Shown here piece by piece: positions 7,858-16,471 of a stretch of 64,000 nucleotides of DNA. A program made the position numbers and the translations under genes. The notes below the pieces were generated by a model, which worked only from the letters and a program-made list of their open reading frames with translations, searched no databases and was not told the DNA's origin. The stretch comes from Chryseobacterium lathyri (lineage in GTDB: Bacteria; Bacteroidota; Bacteroidia; Flavobacteriales; Weeksellaceae): contig NZ_JAUSSF010000003.1 in NCBI RefSeq assembly GCF_030812195.1, positions 310,001 to 374,000 on the forward strand. Direction: 5' to 3'. Within the stretch, counting starts at the first letter, position 1, and each line of letters starts with the position of its first letter.

Positions 7858-7888
7858 AAAACTCGCAGAAAATTCTGCGAGTTTTTTG
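7858..7888 (+). terminator. Terminator of the barnase/barstar operon
   Basis: A perfect stem AACTCGCAGA/TCTGCGAGTT around a 4-base loop, followed by six T residues. A short A-run on the other side may let it also serve the convergent T9SS gene. Confidence 0.85.
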
Positions 7889-7921
7889 GTCAAGTCTTTT
7901 TAAGTGTTTCTAATTTTACTT

Positions 7922-9238
7922 TTACTGCCTGATAAATTTAAAACTTTGCGAAGTTTCCCCCTTCACGAAAATCTGCAGAATATAATTTCCTTTTGATAAA
8001 GAAGAAACATCTATTCTGTCTTCTACGGCAATGTCTGTTTTCACTTTCTGACCGACCATATTGTATATTTCCACCTTATCAATCCTGTTGATTCCTTTGA
8101 AATAAAGAATATCTTTTACCGGATTCGGATAAATAGATATGTTATTATTATTTCTTGTGCTTTCATTAGTAGAGAGTTGTATTTTCGAAAGATCCAGAAA
8201 AAATGCAACAATCTGGCTGGATGCATTGGTTCCTATCCCGGCGATCCTTTTGCCATCCCCGGATATTGCCAGAGGAAGTGCCATATTTACGCCTTGTGTA
8301 TTGATTCCCAAGCTCACAGCATAATCATTAAGGTTCACCCGTCCTCCTGCCGCTGTCCATATAAAGCCTTCTCCAGACATTGGAGGGGCCCCAAAAGCTC
8401 TGAAAAATCCGATTACTTTTTTACCGTCGGCAGAGATTCCTGTTGCACCCCCTCTGAAGAAGACTGAGGAATTTGGATGGGTTATGTATGTCAGGCCGCT
8501 TACACTATTCCATACATAGGGATCGGGCATAGCGGAACCTATGATCGTTGTTCCGTCGGCAGAAACATCACCTGCTTCGCCTACGTAATCACCATTACTG
8601 TCTGTGATAAAACTTTCTACTCCGTTTACCCATTTTGCTCCACTTCTGGTTCCATCAACCTGATCTTGCCAGCCGACAATCACAGATCCGTCGGAATTAA
8701 CGGCGTTGGCTCTGGAACTTCTGTTGGCCACTATACTTCCGAGATCAGTCACTCCGCTTGCAGCATTCCACTTTACGGCATGTGCACTTCCGGCAGTCAC
8801 CCACCCCAGTCCTACAATGGTATTTCCGTCTGAGGTCATTCCCCACGTAGAACTTACGTGACCGTCCCAACCTGTAGTAACAAGTCCTCCATGGTTAGTC
8901 CATGATGCAGACGCTGTACTGTAGGTAGATATTTCATTAAATCCTGTCGCTGCGTTGGTCATGGAAGAACCTATTTTAGTTCCATCAGCTGTAATCAGTG
9001 TTCTTCCCGCAGCAGGATATCCGTTAGAGATCGAGCCGATCTGAACAAGACCAGTCAGCTCATCCCATTTAAAAATCTGACCGGCACTTGTATGCATGCT
9101 GACAATTCCACCATCAGAGATGCCTCCTACTGTATAATTTCCTATCGCCATTACAGTCAGCTGGGCATCAGTCACTGCAAATCCAAATAGAAAGCAAGTA
9201 TATAAGGCTTTCATTGAAATCTTGTAAATCTTTTTCAT
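7922..9238 (-). CDS. Secreted repeat protein with T9SS type A sorting domain
   Basis: A 438-residue protein with an N-terminal signal peptide (about residues 1-26, ending VTDAQ). The central 320 residues hold repeated short beta units of the kind DGxxIVGxx...W....G (for example SSDGNTIVG, NSDGSVIVGW, SADGTTIIGS, SADGKKVIGF), the pattern of 'HAF' extracellular repeats, probably a beta propeller. The last 75 residues are a type A T9SS sorting domain: ISIYPNPVKDILYF, then VEIYNMVGQKV, then LSKGNYILQI and a final KFIRQ. It should be exported by Sec, carried across the outer membrane by T9SS, and trimmed at the tail. The ligand is unknown. It is convergent with the barstar-like gene. Confidence 0.85.
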   Translation of the reverse strand: MKKIYKISMKALYTCFLFGFAVTDAQLTVMAIGNYTVGGISDGGIVSMHTSAGQIFKWDELTGLVQIGSISNGYPAAGRTLITADGTKIGSSMTNAATGFNEISTYSTASASWTNHGGLVTTGWDGHVSSTWGMTSDGNTIVGLGWVTAGSAHAVKWNAASGVTDLGSIVANRSSRANAVNSDGSVIVGWQDQVDGTRSGAKWVNGVESFITDSNGDYVGEAGDVSADGTTIIGSAMPDPYVWNSVSGLTYITHPNSSVFFRGGATGISADGKKVIGFFRAFGAPPMSGEGFIWTAAGGRVNLNDYAVSLGINTQGVNMALPLAISGDGKRIAGIGTNASSQIVAFFLDLSKIQLSTNESTRNNNNISIYPNPVKDILYFKGINRIDKVEIYNMVGQKVKTDIAVEDRIDVSSLSKGNYILQIFVKGETSQSFKFIRQ

Positions 9239-9387
9239 AATTACTTAAATTTAATATTTTGAATTGGCTGAAACAATATTAATATTATATTTACTTTTTC
9301 AAAAGAATTTGGCTTACATAATTCATGAAATTCAAAAGAGTAAAAAATATAAATCACTAAAATACAACCCTATAACAAAAATCTACC

Positions 9388-11037
9388 TTGAAGACAGATC
9401 ATAAAGAAGCTGTAAGAAACAAAAAAAAATTATTATTTTGTCAGAATATCTGGATTCAAAACATTAAATTTCTGTTCGCTATCCTGTGTTCAGTTTTTAT
9501 CCAGGGACAATCGGGACCCGACTTCAGTATTTTAGCTGACAAAGCTTTTCAGAAGTTATATCAAAACCCTGATGAATGCATCAGCTATTCCCAGAGTCTG
9601 CTCATAAGTGATCAGAATCCGGAGCACAGAATAGTACTCCAGAATATCATTTCCCAAGCATATGCTATGAAGGGAGATTATGTACAATCTGTTAATATTT
9701 ATAGCCAGAAGGAAGATTCGCGGGAAAAAGAAAAGCTGTCCTATTTCCTCCAGGCCGCCGGTGATTACAATCTTGCCGACCAATATCAGAATCTGGATCT
9801 TTACAGCCAGTCACAGCAGATTATTTCCAGACTTTTAGCTGATCCAAAATTATTAAATGGCGATAATCCAAGGATCAATGTGATTACGGCTAAACTTTAC
9901 CAACTACAGGCGCTTAACTTCGGGATTAACAGGAATTATAATGATGCTCAGAAAAACCTCAGCAAAAGCAATCATTATCTCGGCTTTAACAATCAGGAAA
10001 ACAGGGTCCTTGAAATAGAGAACAAAATTTTCAGAGCTTCTTTTTTAATGAAACAAAATAAATTGGAGGAAGCCAAATCCATTCTGGAAAGTACGCTTGT
10101 TTTTATTGACAAAAACAGGAATTATTATTTTCTTCAGGCATTGGCTTACGAAAATCTGTCACGCTATTATTTTTTAAAGGAGGACTATCATGCCGCTGTC
10201 GAAGTTCTTGAAAAGGGATTTTCCAGGATAGAAAACCTCCCGTACAACAGTTTAAAAGTAAAAATCTATGAATCTTTGTCCAAAAATTATTTAGCTCTTC
10301 GCAACGATGAAAAATATCATCAGTACAACAAACTTTATACTGAACTCCGGACTAAAATAGACTCAAACACTAAGGAAGGCATCCGTTATATTGTAAAGTT
10401 GGTGGAAACCAATCAGAATAACAATCTTGAGTTTCAAAATCAGAAACAGCTGAAAAAGATAAGCTGGATTTCCGTAGTATTCCTGATCATTATCATCGGA
10501 CTTCTGGCCTGTTTTCTGATCCTGAAAAGCAATCATAAAGATCTCAAAAAGCAGTCTGAATTTTTTGAAAAACAGAAAAAGCTGGAAGTGGTATCTCAGA
10601 AGGTCATTAAGGATATTCCCAAGCAGGCAGTTGTTATCATTAAAACCACTGAAAAAGACCTGAATAAAATTTCCAAGGAAAAGGAAGATGAAATCCTACA
10701 GAAACTGGAAGAATGGGAAAAGCAGGAGCGTTACCTCGACAGAAGCATGACGCTTTCTGTACTCTCTTCACAAATGGGCGTGAATACAAAATATCTTTCT
10801 GAAGTAATCAACAGCAGTAAAGGGAAAAATTTCAACAGCTATATTAACGAACTAAGAATCAATCATATTGCCCGACTGTTGAGAACAGATCCTGTTTATC
10901 TTAACTATAAGGTCAGCTATCTGGCAGAATATTCGGGATTTTCTTCACACAGCGCCTTTGCAACGGTATTTAAATCAATAACCGGAATGTCCCCGAACGT
11001 TTATATCCAGGAAATCAGTAAAAGCAGAGCATTATGA
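9388..11037 (+). CDS. Membrane-bound TPR transcription regulator with AraC DNA-binding domain
   Basis: A 549-residue protein. A signal or anchor segment (about 26-42) is followed by TPR-like helical repeats (about 45-330), one transmembrane helix (ISWISVVFLIIIIGLLACFLIL, about 353-375, listed in part), a coiled-coil linker, and a C-terminal AraC/XylS helix-turn-helix pair (about 445-545: LSVLSSQMGVNTKYLSEVIN and the second helix around AEYSGFSSHSAF). The TPR part would sit outside the membrane and the AraC part in the cytoplasm, a Bacteroidota-type one-component sensor. No ATG fits the start; TTG 9388 is used, but the true start could be slightly downstream. A paralogue overlaps its stop by 4 bases. 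Confidence 0.82.
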   Translation: MKTDHKEAVRNKKKLLFCQNIWIQNIKFLFAILCSVFIQGQSGPDFSILADKAFQKLYQNPDECISYSQSLLISDQNPEHRIVLQNIISQAYAMKGDYVQSVNIYSQKEDSREKEKLSYFLQAAGDYNLADQYQNLDLYSQSQQIISRLLADPKLLNGDNPRINVITAKLYQLQALNFGINRNYNDAQKNLSKSNHYLGFNNQENRVLEIENKIFRASFLMKQNKLEEAKSILESTLVFIDKNRNYYFLQALAYENLSRYYFLKEDYHAAVEVLEKGFSRIENLPYNSLKVKIYESLSKNYLALRNDEKYHQYNKLYTELRTKIDSNTKEGIRYIVKLVETNQNNNLEFQNQKQLKKISWISVVFLIIIIGLLACFLILKSNHKDLKKQSEFFEKQKKLEVVSQKVIKDIPKQAVVIIKTTEKDLNKISKEKEDEILQKLEEWEKQERYLDRSMTLSVLSSQMGVNTKYLSEVINSSKGKNFNSYINELRINHIARLLRTDPVYLNYKVSYLAEYSGFSSHSAFATVFKSITGMSPNVYIQEISKSRAL

Positions 11038-12164
11038 AACTTGTATTAAAAATCATTCCCGTAGTTTTTCTGTGTCTTCATATTCTAGTTCCCAGCCAAA
11101 AAATTACTTTTGACTCTCTGATGAAAAAAGCCCGCCTTGAGATCTATGATAATCCGGACAATGCCATCAGAATTGGAAAGTATCTTATTGAAAAAGAACA
11201 TGAGGTTCACAGGCAAATCAGCATTTATCAGCTGCTTTCTACTGCCAATATTGCAAAAAGGGATTTCGACCAATCTTTACTGTATCTTTTAAAAGCTAAA
11301 GAAACTGCACAAAAGACAGATGACATGAAGGTCCGCACCAGCATTCTGATATCAGCCGCCATACAGTATCAGCAGATGGAACTCTTCAGTAAAAGCCTAG
11401 AAACCCTTAACGAAGCAGATCAATTTCTGGCTAAACTTCCGGATAACCTGCCTGAAAAGCAGATTGAAACGGCAAGAAGCTATGCTATCCGCGGAATGAT
11501 CTATAAAAGCCAGTTGAATCCTGAAATTGCCCTTGAAAAGTTTTTGACCTCCATTCAAAATTTTAAAAAGGTAAAACATAAACAGACGACTTATTCCAAT
11601 ATGAGTGTGGTCTATTATAACATTGGCTATTGCTATCTTAATCTGGCTCAACATGAAAAAGCCCATCAGGCATTTATTCAGTCTGCAGAATATGCGCGAA
11701 AAAACAAAGCGAAAAGTCTGGAAGCATTTGCTTTAAAGGGAACGGCTGAAATGTATAAACAGAAGAAAGAACATGAAACAGCTCTTCAGTTATTGATCAA
11801 AGCTGAAGACCTCAGCAAAAACACCGGCGATCTTATCCTCAATGAAGGCATATACAAAGAAATGTCTGAAAATTACCTGGCTATAGGGAAACCAAATCTT
11901 TACCAGAAATACAGTAAAAAATATTTTGAAATGCGTTTTCAGCATGAGCAGAACGAGCTCAGCTCCATCAACCATTCGATTAGCGACCATAACCTTGAAA
12001 CTCTTAAGAAAAGCAGTGAAATGAAAGCTCATTATCACTATATCACAGCAATTATTGCAGTTTTCGGCGCCCTCATCATTGTCCTCTTACTTTTTTTAAT
12101 CTTCAGGATAAGGAAACAGAATTTAAAATACAGGAGGGAGATTCAGAGGCTGATAAGATCGTAG
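11034..12164 (+). CDS. TPR membrane protein, paralogue of the upstream regulator without the AraC domain
   Basis: A 376-residue protein that copies the layout of the gene before it: signal sequence (about 1-22), a start of the mature part that parallels its neighbour (FDSLMKKARLEIYDNPDNAI against FSILADKAFQ...YQNPDECI), TPR-like helical repeats to about residue 320, and one transmembrane helix (about 337-359). It stops 17 residues later at IRKQNLKYRREIQRLIRS, exactly where the coiled coil and AraC domain would follow. It overlaps the upstream stop as ATGA, so both are coupled. It may act as a co-sensor or decoy that pairs with the regulator. A terminator follows at once, so no lost HTH lies downstream. 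Confidence 0.8.
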   Translation: MKLVLKIIPVVFLCLHILVPSQKITFDSLMKKARLEIYDNPDNAIRIGKYLIEKEHEVHRQISIYQLLSTANIAKRDFDQSLLYLLKAKETAQKTDDMKVRTSILISAAIQYQQMELFSKSLETLNEADQFLAKLPDNLPEKQIETARSYAIRGMIYKSQLNPEIALEKFLTSIQNFKKVKHKQTTYSNMSVVYYNIGYCYLNLAQHEKAHQAFIQSAEYARKNKAKSLEAFALKGTAEMYKQKKEHETALQLLIKAEDLSKNTGDLILNEGIYKEMSENYLAIGKPNLYQKYSKKYFEMRFQHEQNELSSINHSISDHNLETLKKSSEMKAHYHYITAIIAVFGALIIVLLLFLIFRIRKQNLKYRREIQRLIRS

Positions 12165-12174
12165 ATGAAAATAA

Positions 12175-12203
12175 AAAAAGCATTCCTTTCAGAATGCTTT
12201 TTA
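12175..12203. terminator. Bidirectional terminator between convergent genes
   Basis: An 11-bp stem AAAAAGCATTC/GAATGCTTTTT with a 6-base loop; T-runs on both strands serve the TPR gene (plus) and pafA (minus). Confidence 0.85.
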
Positions 12204-12206
12204 TGA

Positions 12207-13853
12207 TTATCTTCCAATGACTTCTATAATTGGGTTTCCTATATTTCCGCTCGGGAACTGAATTTTCAGTAATGATGAAATGGTAGGTGCAATATCTGTC
12301 ATATTATAAGCTTGATTGCTTTCTCCTTTCTGGATTCCCCATCCCATAAAGATCAATGGTATGTGTGCATCATAAGAATTCCATACGCTGTGTGTGGTTC
12401 CTGTCTTGGAATAAGGAGGAAGCATGGAATCGTGAGAGATCAGCTGGATATCGCCGCTTCTCTGTCTGTTGATTCCGTTGATTATTCTCTGCTTGATCGG
12501 TTCCGGGATAGTTGCTTCCTGAACTTCATCCACAGATACCGCGTACAAAACAGTAGGATCTTTCTGTAGCTCCTTGATTGTGAAGTCTCTCAGGTCATTC
12601 AGTTCAATTTTATTATCCTGCATCAACTTTCTGTCAAAATAGATCTGATAGTTGTCTACTGCATTGATCAATTTATCAAATCCAAATTTATCCTTCAGCT
12701 TCTGATTGATATCTTTTTCCATTCCTTCTCCAAAGAATCCTGTAGCAATTTTATGTTCTTTCAGGAATCCTACAGAATGAGCTCCACCGTGGTCAGCAGA
12801 AAGGAAAACGGTGTACTCTCCTTTTCCTACCTTTGAATCCAGATAACTGAAAAACTGAGCCAGATCCTGATCCAATCTTAAATAAACATCTTCCACTTCA
12901 ATAGAGTTCGGTCCGAACTTATGACCTGCATAATCTGTAGAAGCCAGGTTGACCGCTAAAAAGTCAGTAATCTGATCACTTCCTAATTTTTCACCTTCTA
13001 CAGAAGCTTCTGCCAGTTTCAGTGTGAGCGTGTTTCCAAAAGGTGTATAGCGGATATTATCCTTTTTTGCCTGGTAATCCTGTGCTAAATTACTGTAGGG
13101 GAAAACAGGGGCCTTTGCACTACCTAGCAGTCCTTCCCAAGAAGAATTGTCAGGAGAACTTTCTGTATACTGATTTATTGGAAGCAGAGTATTCCAACCA
13201 TTTGCAACTAATTTTTCAGGCAGGTTCTGCGAATTGAAAGATTTTACCCATTGAGGGAGATCATTCATATACCATGTACTTGTAATAAAGTTTCCGGTAC
13301 TGTCATCAAACCAGAAAGCTCCGTTCGGAGTATGACCAGCCGGAAGGATGGACGCACGGTCTTTTAATGAAACTCCTATCACTTTTCCCTGGAAATTGGT
13401 AGCCAGTCTTAATTCATCCGTTACCGTTGTTGACCAAAGGTTTTTTGGAGAATGACTTCCTACTTTTGTATTGGCTGTTCCTACAGGCTGAACGCTTTCA
13501 TCTGTTGTACAGTAAACGTTTTTTCCTGTTTCTTTATCCGTCCAGTCGTTCCCGGCAATACCATGGATCGCAGGTACGGAACCTGTATAGATGCTGGTAT
13601 GTCCCAAAGCCGTAACAGTAGGTACATAGTTGATATGCACGTTATTTAAAGAATATCCTGTATTCAGAAGTCTCTTGAAACCATCGTTTCCGTATTTACT
13701 ATAAAAACGGTACAAATAATCCCACCTCATCTGGTCTACCACTAATCCTACGACTAATTTGGGTCTTTCTAATTGAGAATTTTTGTTCTTCTGAGCATTG
13801 ATTGTAATTACGGACAATAAAGCTGCTGCCGCAATTGAAATTTTCCTAAGCAT
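12207..13853 (-). CDS. pafA: PafA-type alkaline phosphatase
   Basis: A 548-residue exported phosphomonoesterase closely resembling the PafA of Elizabethkingia (Chryseobacterium) meningoseptica. A signal peptide of about 20 residues ends ITINAQ. Metal ligand D40 lies in VVDQMRWDY. The nucleophile is T81 in PTVTALGHTS, with N102 in GNDW and the phosphate-binding pair K164 and R166 in SLKDRASILPAGH. Further zinc ligands are D/H in STDYAGHKFGP and SADHGGAHS. It hydrolyses phosphate monoesters in the periplasm and in known members is not inhibited by phosphate. It stands alone, with no Pho regulator nearby. Confidence 0.92.
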   Translation of the reverse strand: MLRKISIAAAALLSVITINAQKNKNSQLERPKLVVGLVVDQMRWDYLYRFYSKYGNDGFKRLLNTGYSLNNVHINYVPTVTALGHTSIYTGSVPAIHGIAGNDWTDKETGKNVYCTTDESVQPVGTANTKVGSHSPKNLWSTTVTDELRLATNFQGKVIGVSLKDRASILPAGHTPNGAFWFDDSTGNFITSTWYMNDLPQWVKSFNSQNLPEKLVANGWNTLLPINQYTESSPDNSSWEGLLGSAKAPVFPYSNLAQDYQAKKDNIRYTPFGNTLTLKLAEASVEGEKLGSDQITDFLAVNLASTDYAGHKFGPNSIEVEDVYLRLDQDLAQFFSYLDSKVGKGEYTVFLSADHGGAHSVGFLKEHKIATGFFGEGMEKDINQKLKDKFGFDKLINAVDNYQIYFDRKLMQDNKIELNDLRDFTIKELQKDPTVLYAVSVDEVQEATIPEPIKQRIINGINRQRSGDIQLISHDSMLPPYSKTGTTHSVWNSYDAHIPLIFMGWGIQKGESNQAYNMTDIAPTISSLLKIQFPSGNIGNPIIEVIGR

Positions 13854-13956
13854 CTAGTAAATTTTTGTTGACCACAAATTTACGGGTTTTGAAAGTTTTG
13901 GAGTGTGAAATTTTCTTTAAATTTGAGAACAGTCTAATAAACCAATAAGTGCAGAA

Positions 13957-14736
13957 ATGATTTTAGGAGTATATTGGTATTTTAAATTCCCTGAAAATGT
14001 ATATAGTTTTCAGTTTTTCAATTTTTTAAAAGGATTTGGAGGGCATGTTGACAATCCCGCTGAATTGGAAGCTAGAGTTTCGGTGGATCATCCCGAAAGT
14101 TTCATCAAAAAACTGGAGGAATTGCATTTCCGTTTTAAAAGAATGTATTTAGATATTAAGGTCAATGAGAACCAATTCCTGATCTCAACAGGTGATTATA
14201 CTCTTTTTGATGAGCATTTCCAGTTTGTTTCAGAAATAGAACGGCTGCTGTTTCATCACAATGCAGTTCTGCTTGATCTGCCTTTTGAAATGAAATCAAG
14301 CAGAAGATTCAGCCCGGAAAATAAAAATTTTGAGACCATCGGACATAGATTTATGCAAATCACCGGTTCTGATTTTAAAAAAAACAATGCTGAAAATCTC
14401 TCTGTCAGGATCGATTGCAATCTGCCGGCAGCAAACAAAAAAGATCTGATCAATGATCTGATCCGGATATGCACTGAAGAAAATATTCAGGTGTTTTATT
14501 ATTATGGTTGCGATTTTAAACAACATTCCAATCTGATGTTCATCTTCTCCAACGGAAGACAGATGGAAAATTCCGTTCAAGATGTAGACATCAATACTTT
14601 CGGAAACAAGGTCCGCCGCCTGGAACAGAAGTATCCGCTTCACTTCGGCCTTTTCGGTGGAATGGAATATTATCCGCGGAACGGCCCTTTTGTGGAACTG
14701 ATCACTGATGAAGAATATATTTTAAATAAAAAATAA
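13957..14736 (+). CDS. Conserved hypothetical cytoplasmic protein
   Basis: A 259-residue protein without signal peptide or membrane segment. It opens with MILGVYWYFKFPENVYSFQF and has aromatic-rich beta segments. Two halves may be related: each has a strand, a polar helix and a late aromatic segment (for example VFYYYGCDFKQHSNLMFIFS in the second half). I do not recognise a family and cannot suggest a function. It is transcribed away from pafA with a 100-base gap and is followed by a VOC-type gene with a frameshift. Its length and regular composition make it a real gene. Confidence 0.7.
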   Translation: MILGVYWYFKFPENVYSFQFFNFLKGFGGHVDNPAELEARVSVDHPESFIKKLEELHFRFKRMYLDIKVNENQFLISTGDYTLFDEHFQFVSEIERLLFHHNAVLLDLPFEMKSSRRFSPENKNFETIGHRFMQITGSDFKKNNAENLSVRIDCNLPAANKKDLINDLIRICTEENIQVFYYYGCDFKQHSNLMFIFSNGRQMENSVQDVDINTFGNKVRRLEQKYPLHFGLFGGMEYYPRNGPFVELITDEEYILNKK

Positions 14737-14745
14737 ACTATTATT

Positions 14746-15137
14746 ATGATCAAATTCAAATACGTCATTCTATATGTGAGGATGTGGAAAAATCAATGAG
14801 TTTTTATCACCAAACGTTTGATATGCCGATTAAATTCATTACCCCTGAAAAAGATTACGGAGAACTTCTTACCGGAGAAACCAGCCTTTCTTTTGCATCC
14901 ATAAATCTGGCCAGCTCCAATATAAAGCAGGGATTTTTGTCTTCCAAATCTGAAGAAAAACCTTTCGGAATTGAATTGGGATTCACAACAGACGATGTTG
15001 AAAAGCTTGTAGAAAAAGCAGTTAAAAACGGAGCCGTACTTTATGAAGATATTGCAGTAAAACCTTGGGGGCAAAAGGTAGCTTATATTAAAGATCCTGA
15101 TCATTACTTAGTAGAAATTTGTACAGAAATTCAATAA
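14746..15137 (+). pseudogene. VOC (glyoxalase-like) protein with a frameshift near the N-terminus
   Basis: ATG 14746 reads MIKFKYVILYV and then, in the same frame, RMWKNQ and stop. The frame one base off continues EDVEKSMSFYHQTFDMP and runs to 15137 as a clear VOC-fold protein (beta-alpha-beta-beta-beta; late strands AYIKDPDHYLVEICTE). Joining the two gives the standard family opening FKYVILYVEDVEKSMSFYHQ, so one base, a G at about 14778, seems to be missing. Without the join, translation would have to begin at GTG 14784 and would lose the first strand, which carries a metal ligand in many VOC enzymes. It is either a young pseudogene or a sequencing error. VOC enzymes include glyoxalases, dioxygenases and drug-binding proteins; the substrate is unknown. 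Confidence 0.75.
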
Positions 15138-15160
15138 ATACAATCAAATTCCATCTTTCC

Positions 15161-15694
15161 ATGGAAATAAAAAAATTAGAAAAACTGACTGAAAACCCCG
15201 CACTACGCTGGGGGCTTAACGGGTACACTACAGACAAGATCCTTTCCATCTCTTTTGTTGAATATGGCGGTTCTTTTGAATTTGTATTAAAAGAAAAATC
15301 TATGCCCTACTTCAAGATCTGGGAAACCCATTCCACCGACATTGAGGAGCTTAATGAAATTATTGAAAAAAAGCATTCTTTCGGAGCTTTTGAAGAGGAA
15401 GAACTCATAGGCTGGATGATCTGTGAACACCGGACATGGAACAACAGCTTTTACATTGAGAATATTCTGATCAGTGAAGAATTCAGAAGAAACGGAGCCG
15501 GAGCCCAACTGATCAAAAGCGCTGTCCGGGAAGCCAGGTATTTAAACTGCAGAATCATTGAGCTTGAAACACAAAATACCAATTATCCGGCCATACAGTT
15601 TTACAGAAGAATGGGCTTCAGCATTACGGGAATAAATACAAGACTCTATGAAAATCCGGAGGAAACTGCAGTATTTATGACTTTAGATCTATAA
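15161..15694 (+). CDS. GNAT acetyltransferase resembling streptothricin acetyltransferases
   Basis: A 177-residue protein. The frame is open to 15119, but ATG 15161 (MEIKKLEKLTENP) lies after the VOC stop at 15137 and gives a normal GNAT start. The acetyl-CoA motif is NILISEEFRRNGAGAQLIKS (the loop RRNGAGA), and the C-terminal IIELETQNTNYPAIQFYRRMGF followed by GINTRLY (written in two pieces) resembles the streptothricin acetyltransferase branch, which detoxifies streptothricin by acetylating its beta-lysine side chain. Resistance is only a possibility; many relatives are uncharacterised. It is preceded by the frameshifted VOC gene. Confidence 0.8.
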   Translation: MEIKKLEKLTENPALRWGLNGYTTDKILSISFVEYGGSFEFVLKEKSMPYFKIWETHSTDIEELNEIIEKKHSFGAFEEEELIGWMICEHRTWNNSFYIENILISEEFRRNGAGAQLIKSAVREARYLNCRIIELETQNTNYPAIQFYRRMGFSITGINTRLYENPEETAVFMTLDL

Positions 15695-15769
15695 GATAAA
15701 GCATTTTTTACTTCTAATCATTCATTCTTATAATCGACAGAAGCTATAAAACTTATTGAAAAATCTATA

Positions 15770-15787
15770 TTGTACTGAATGGTACAA
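15770..15787. promoter_or_regulatory. Palindromic operator candidate upstream of the tetR gene
   Basis: TTGTACTGAATGGTACAA has perfect 6-bp arms around a 6-base centre. A further half-site, TTGTACC, lies at 15798-15804 and makes a second inverted repeat with GGTACAA. The site sits 31 bases before the TetR start. A near copy precedes the SDR gene at 16419. Confidence 0.65.
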
Positions 15788-15817
15788 TTACATACCTTTG
15801 TACCAGAAATAATCCCA

Positions 15818-16402
15818 ATGGCAGGAAGACCTAAAATATTTGACGAACAGGAAGCTGTTGCAAAGGCAACTGAAGTTTTCAGAGACAAAGGCTATGATAC
15901 AGCTTCTGCCGATGAATTACTCTGTGCCATGGGTATCGGGAAAGGCAGCTTTTATCTTGCCTTCAAAGGTGGAAAGCGGGAACTTTATATCCGCTCGATC
16001 ACTCAGTTTTCAGAAATTTTTTATCAAAAGTTTTCAACCAGAATTGCGGCGTCTGAAGACAAAGTACAATTCATCAGACAGTTTTTTCTGAGCCTCGCTG
16101 ACGCTTCTGATTGTGATAAAGAACGTGGCTGTTATTTAGGGAATGCCTTGGTACAGCTTTCTGAGAAGGATCATGAAATAAAGAAAATTACCGCCCAATT
16201 GCTGAAAAAGCTACAGATTTTGTTTGCAGAGACCATCAGAAATGCACAGGAAAACAGACAAATCTCCAGCACTGAAGATCCGGAAATTATAGGTTGGCAC
16301 CTGAGCAATTTATGGAACGGGATCCATGTTACAAGAAGAATGGAAAGCTCCCCTAAAATTTTGAGAAACATTATTGAAATGAATCTTAAAATACTAATCT
16401 AA
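15818..16402 (+). CDS. TetR/AcrR family transcription repressor
   Basis: A 194-residue regulator. The frame opens at 15779, but MAGRPKIFDEQEAVAKATEVF from ATG 15818 is the usual family start, and the upstream codons overlap operator-like palindromes. The N-terminal helix-turn-helix is at about residues 20-47 (TASADELLCAMGIGKGSFYL then FKGGKREL). The C-terminal helical half holds RGCYLGNALVQLS, common in the TetR_C branch whose members often control reductases and efflux genes. TGTAC palindromes before and after the gene point to self-repression and to control of the SDR gene that follows 69 bases later on the same strand. Confidence 0.88.
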   Translation: MAGRPKIFDEQEAVAKATEVFRDKGYDTASADELLCAMGIGKGSFYLAFKGGKRELYIRSITQFSEIFYQKFSTRIAASEDKVQFIRQFFLSLADASDCDKERGCYLGNALVQLSEKDHEIKKITAQLLKKLQILFAETIRNAQENRQISSTEDPEIIGWHLSNLWNGIHVTRRMESSPKILRNIIEMNLKILI

Positions 16403-16418
16403 AATTTTTTATTCAATT

Positions 16419-16436
16419 ATGTACTATTTAGTACAA
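16419..16436. promoter_or_regulatory. Palindromic operator candidate upstream of the SDR gene
   Basis: ATGTACTATTTAGTACAA holds the palindrome TGTACTA-TT-TAGTACA with perfect 7-bp arms. It shares TGTAC...GTACAA with the site at 15770-15787 and lies 36 bases before the SDR start. Confidence 0.65.
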
Positions 16437-16471
16437 TATAAAATACTTATTAATTTAATACTTAAAATGTT

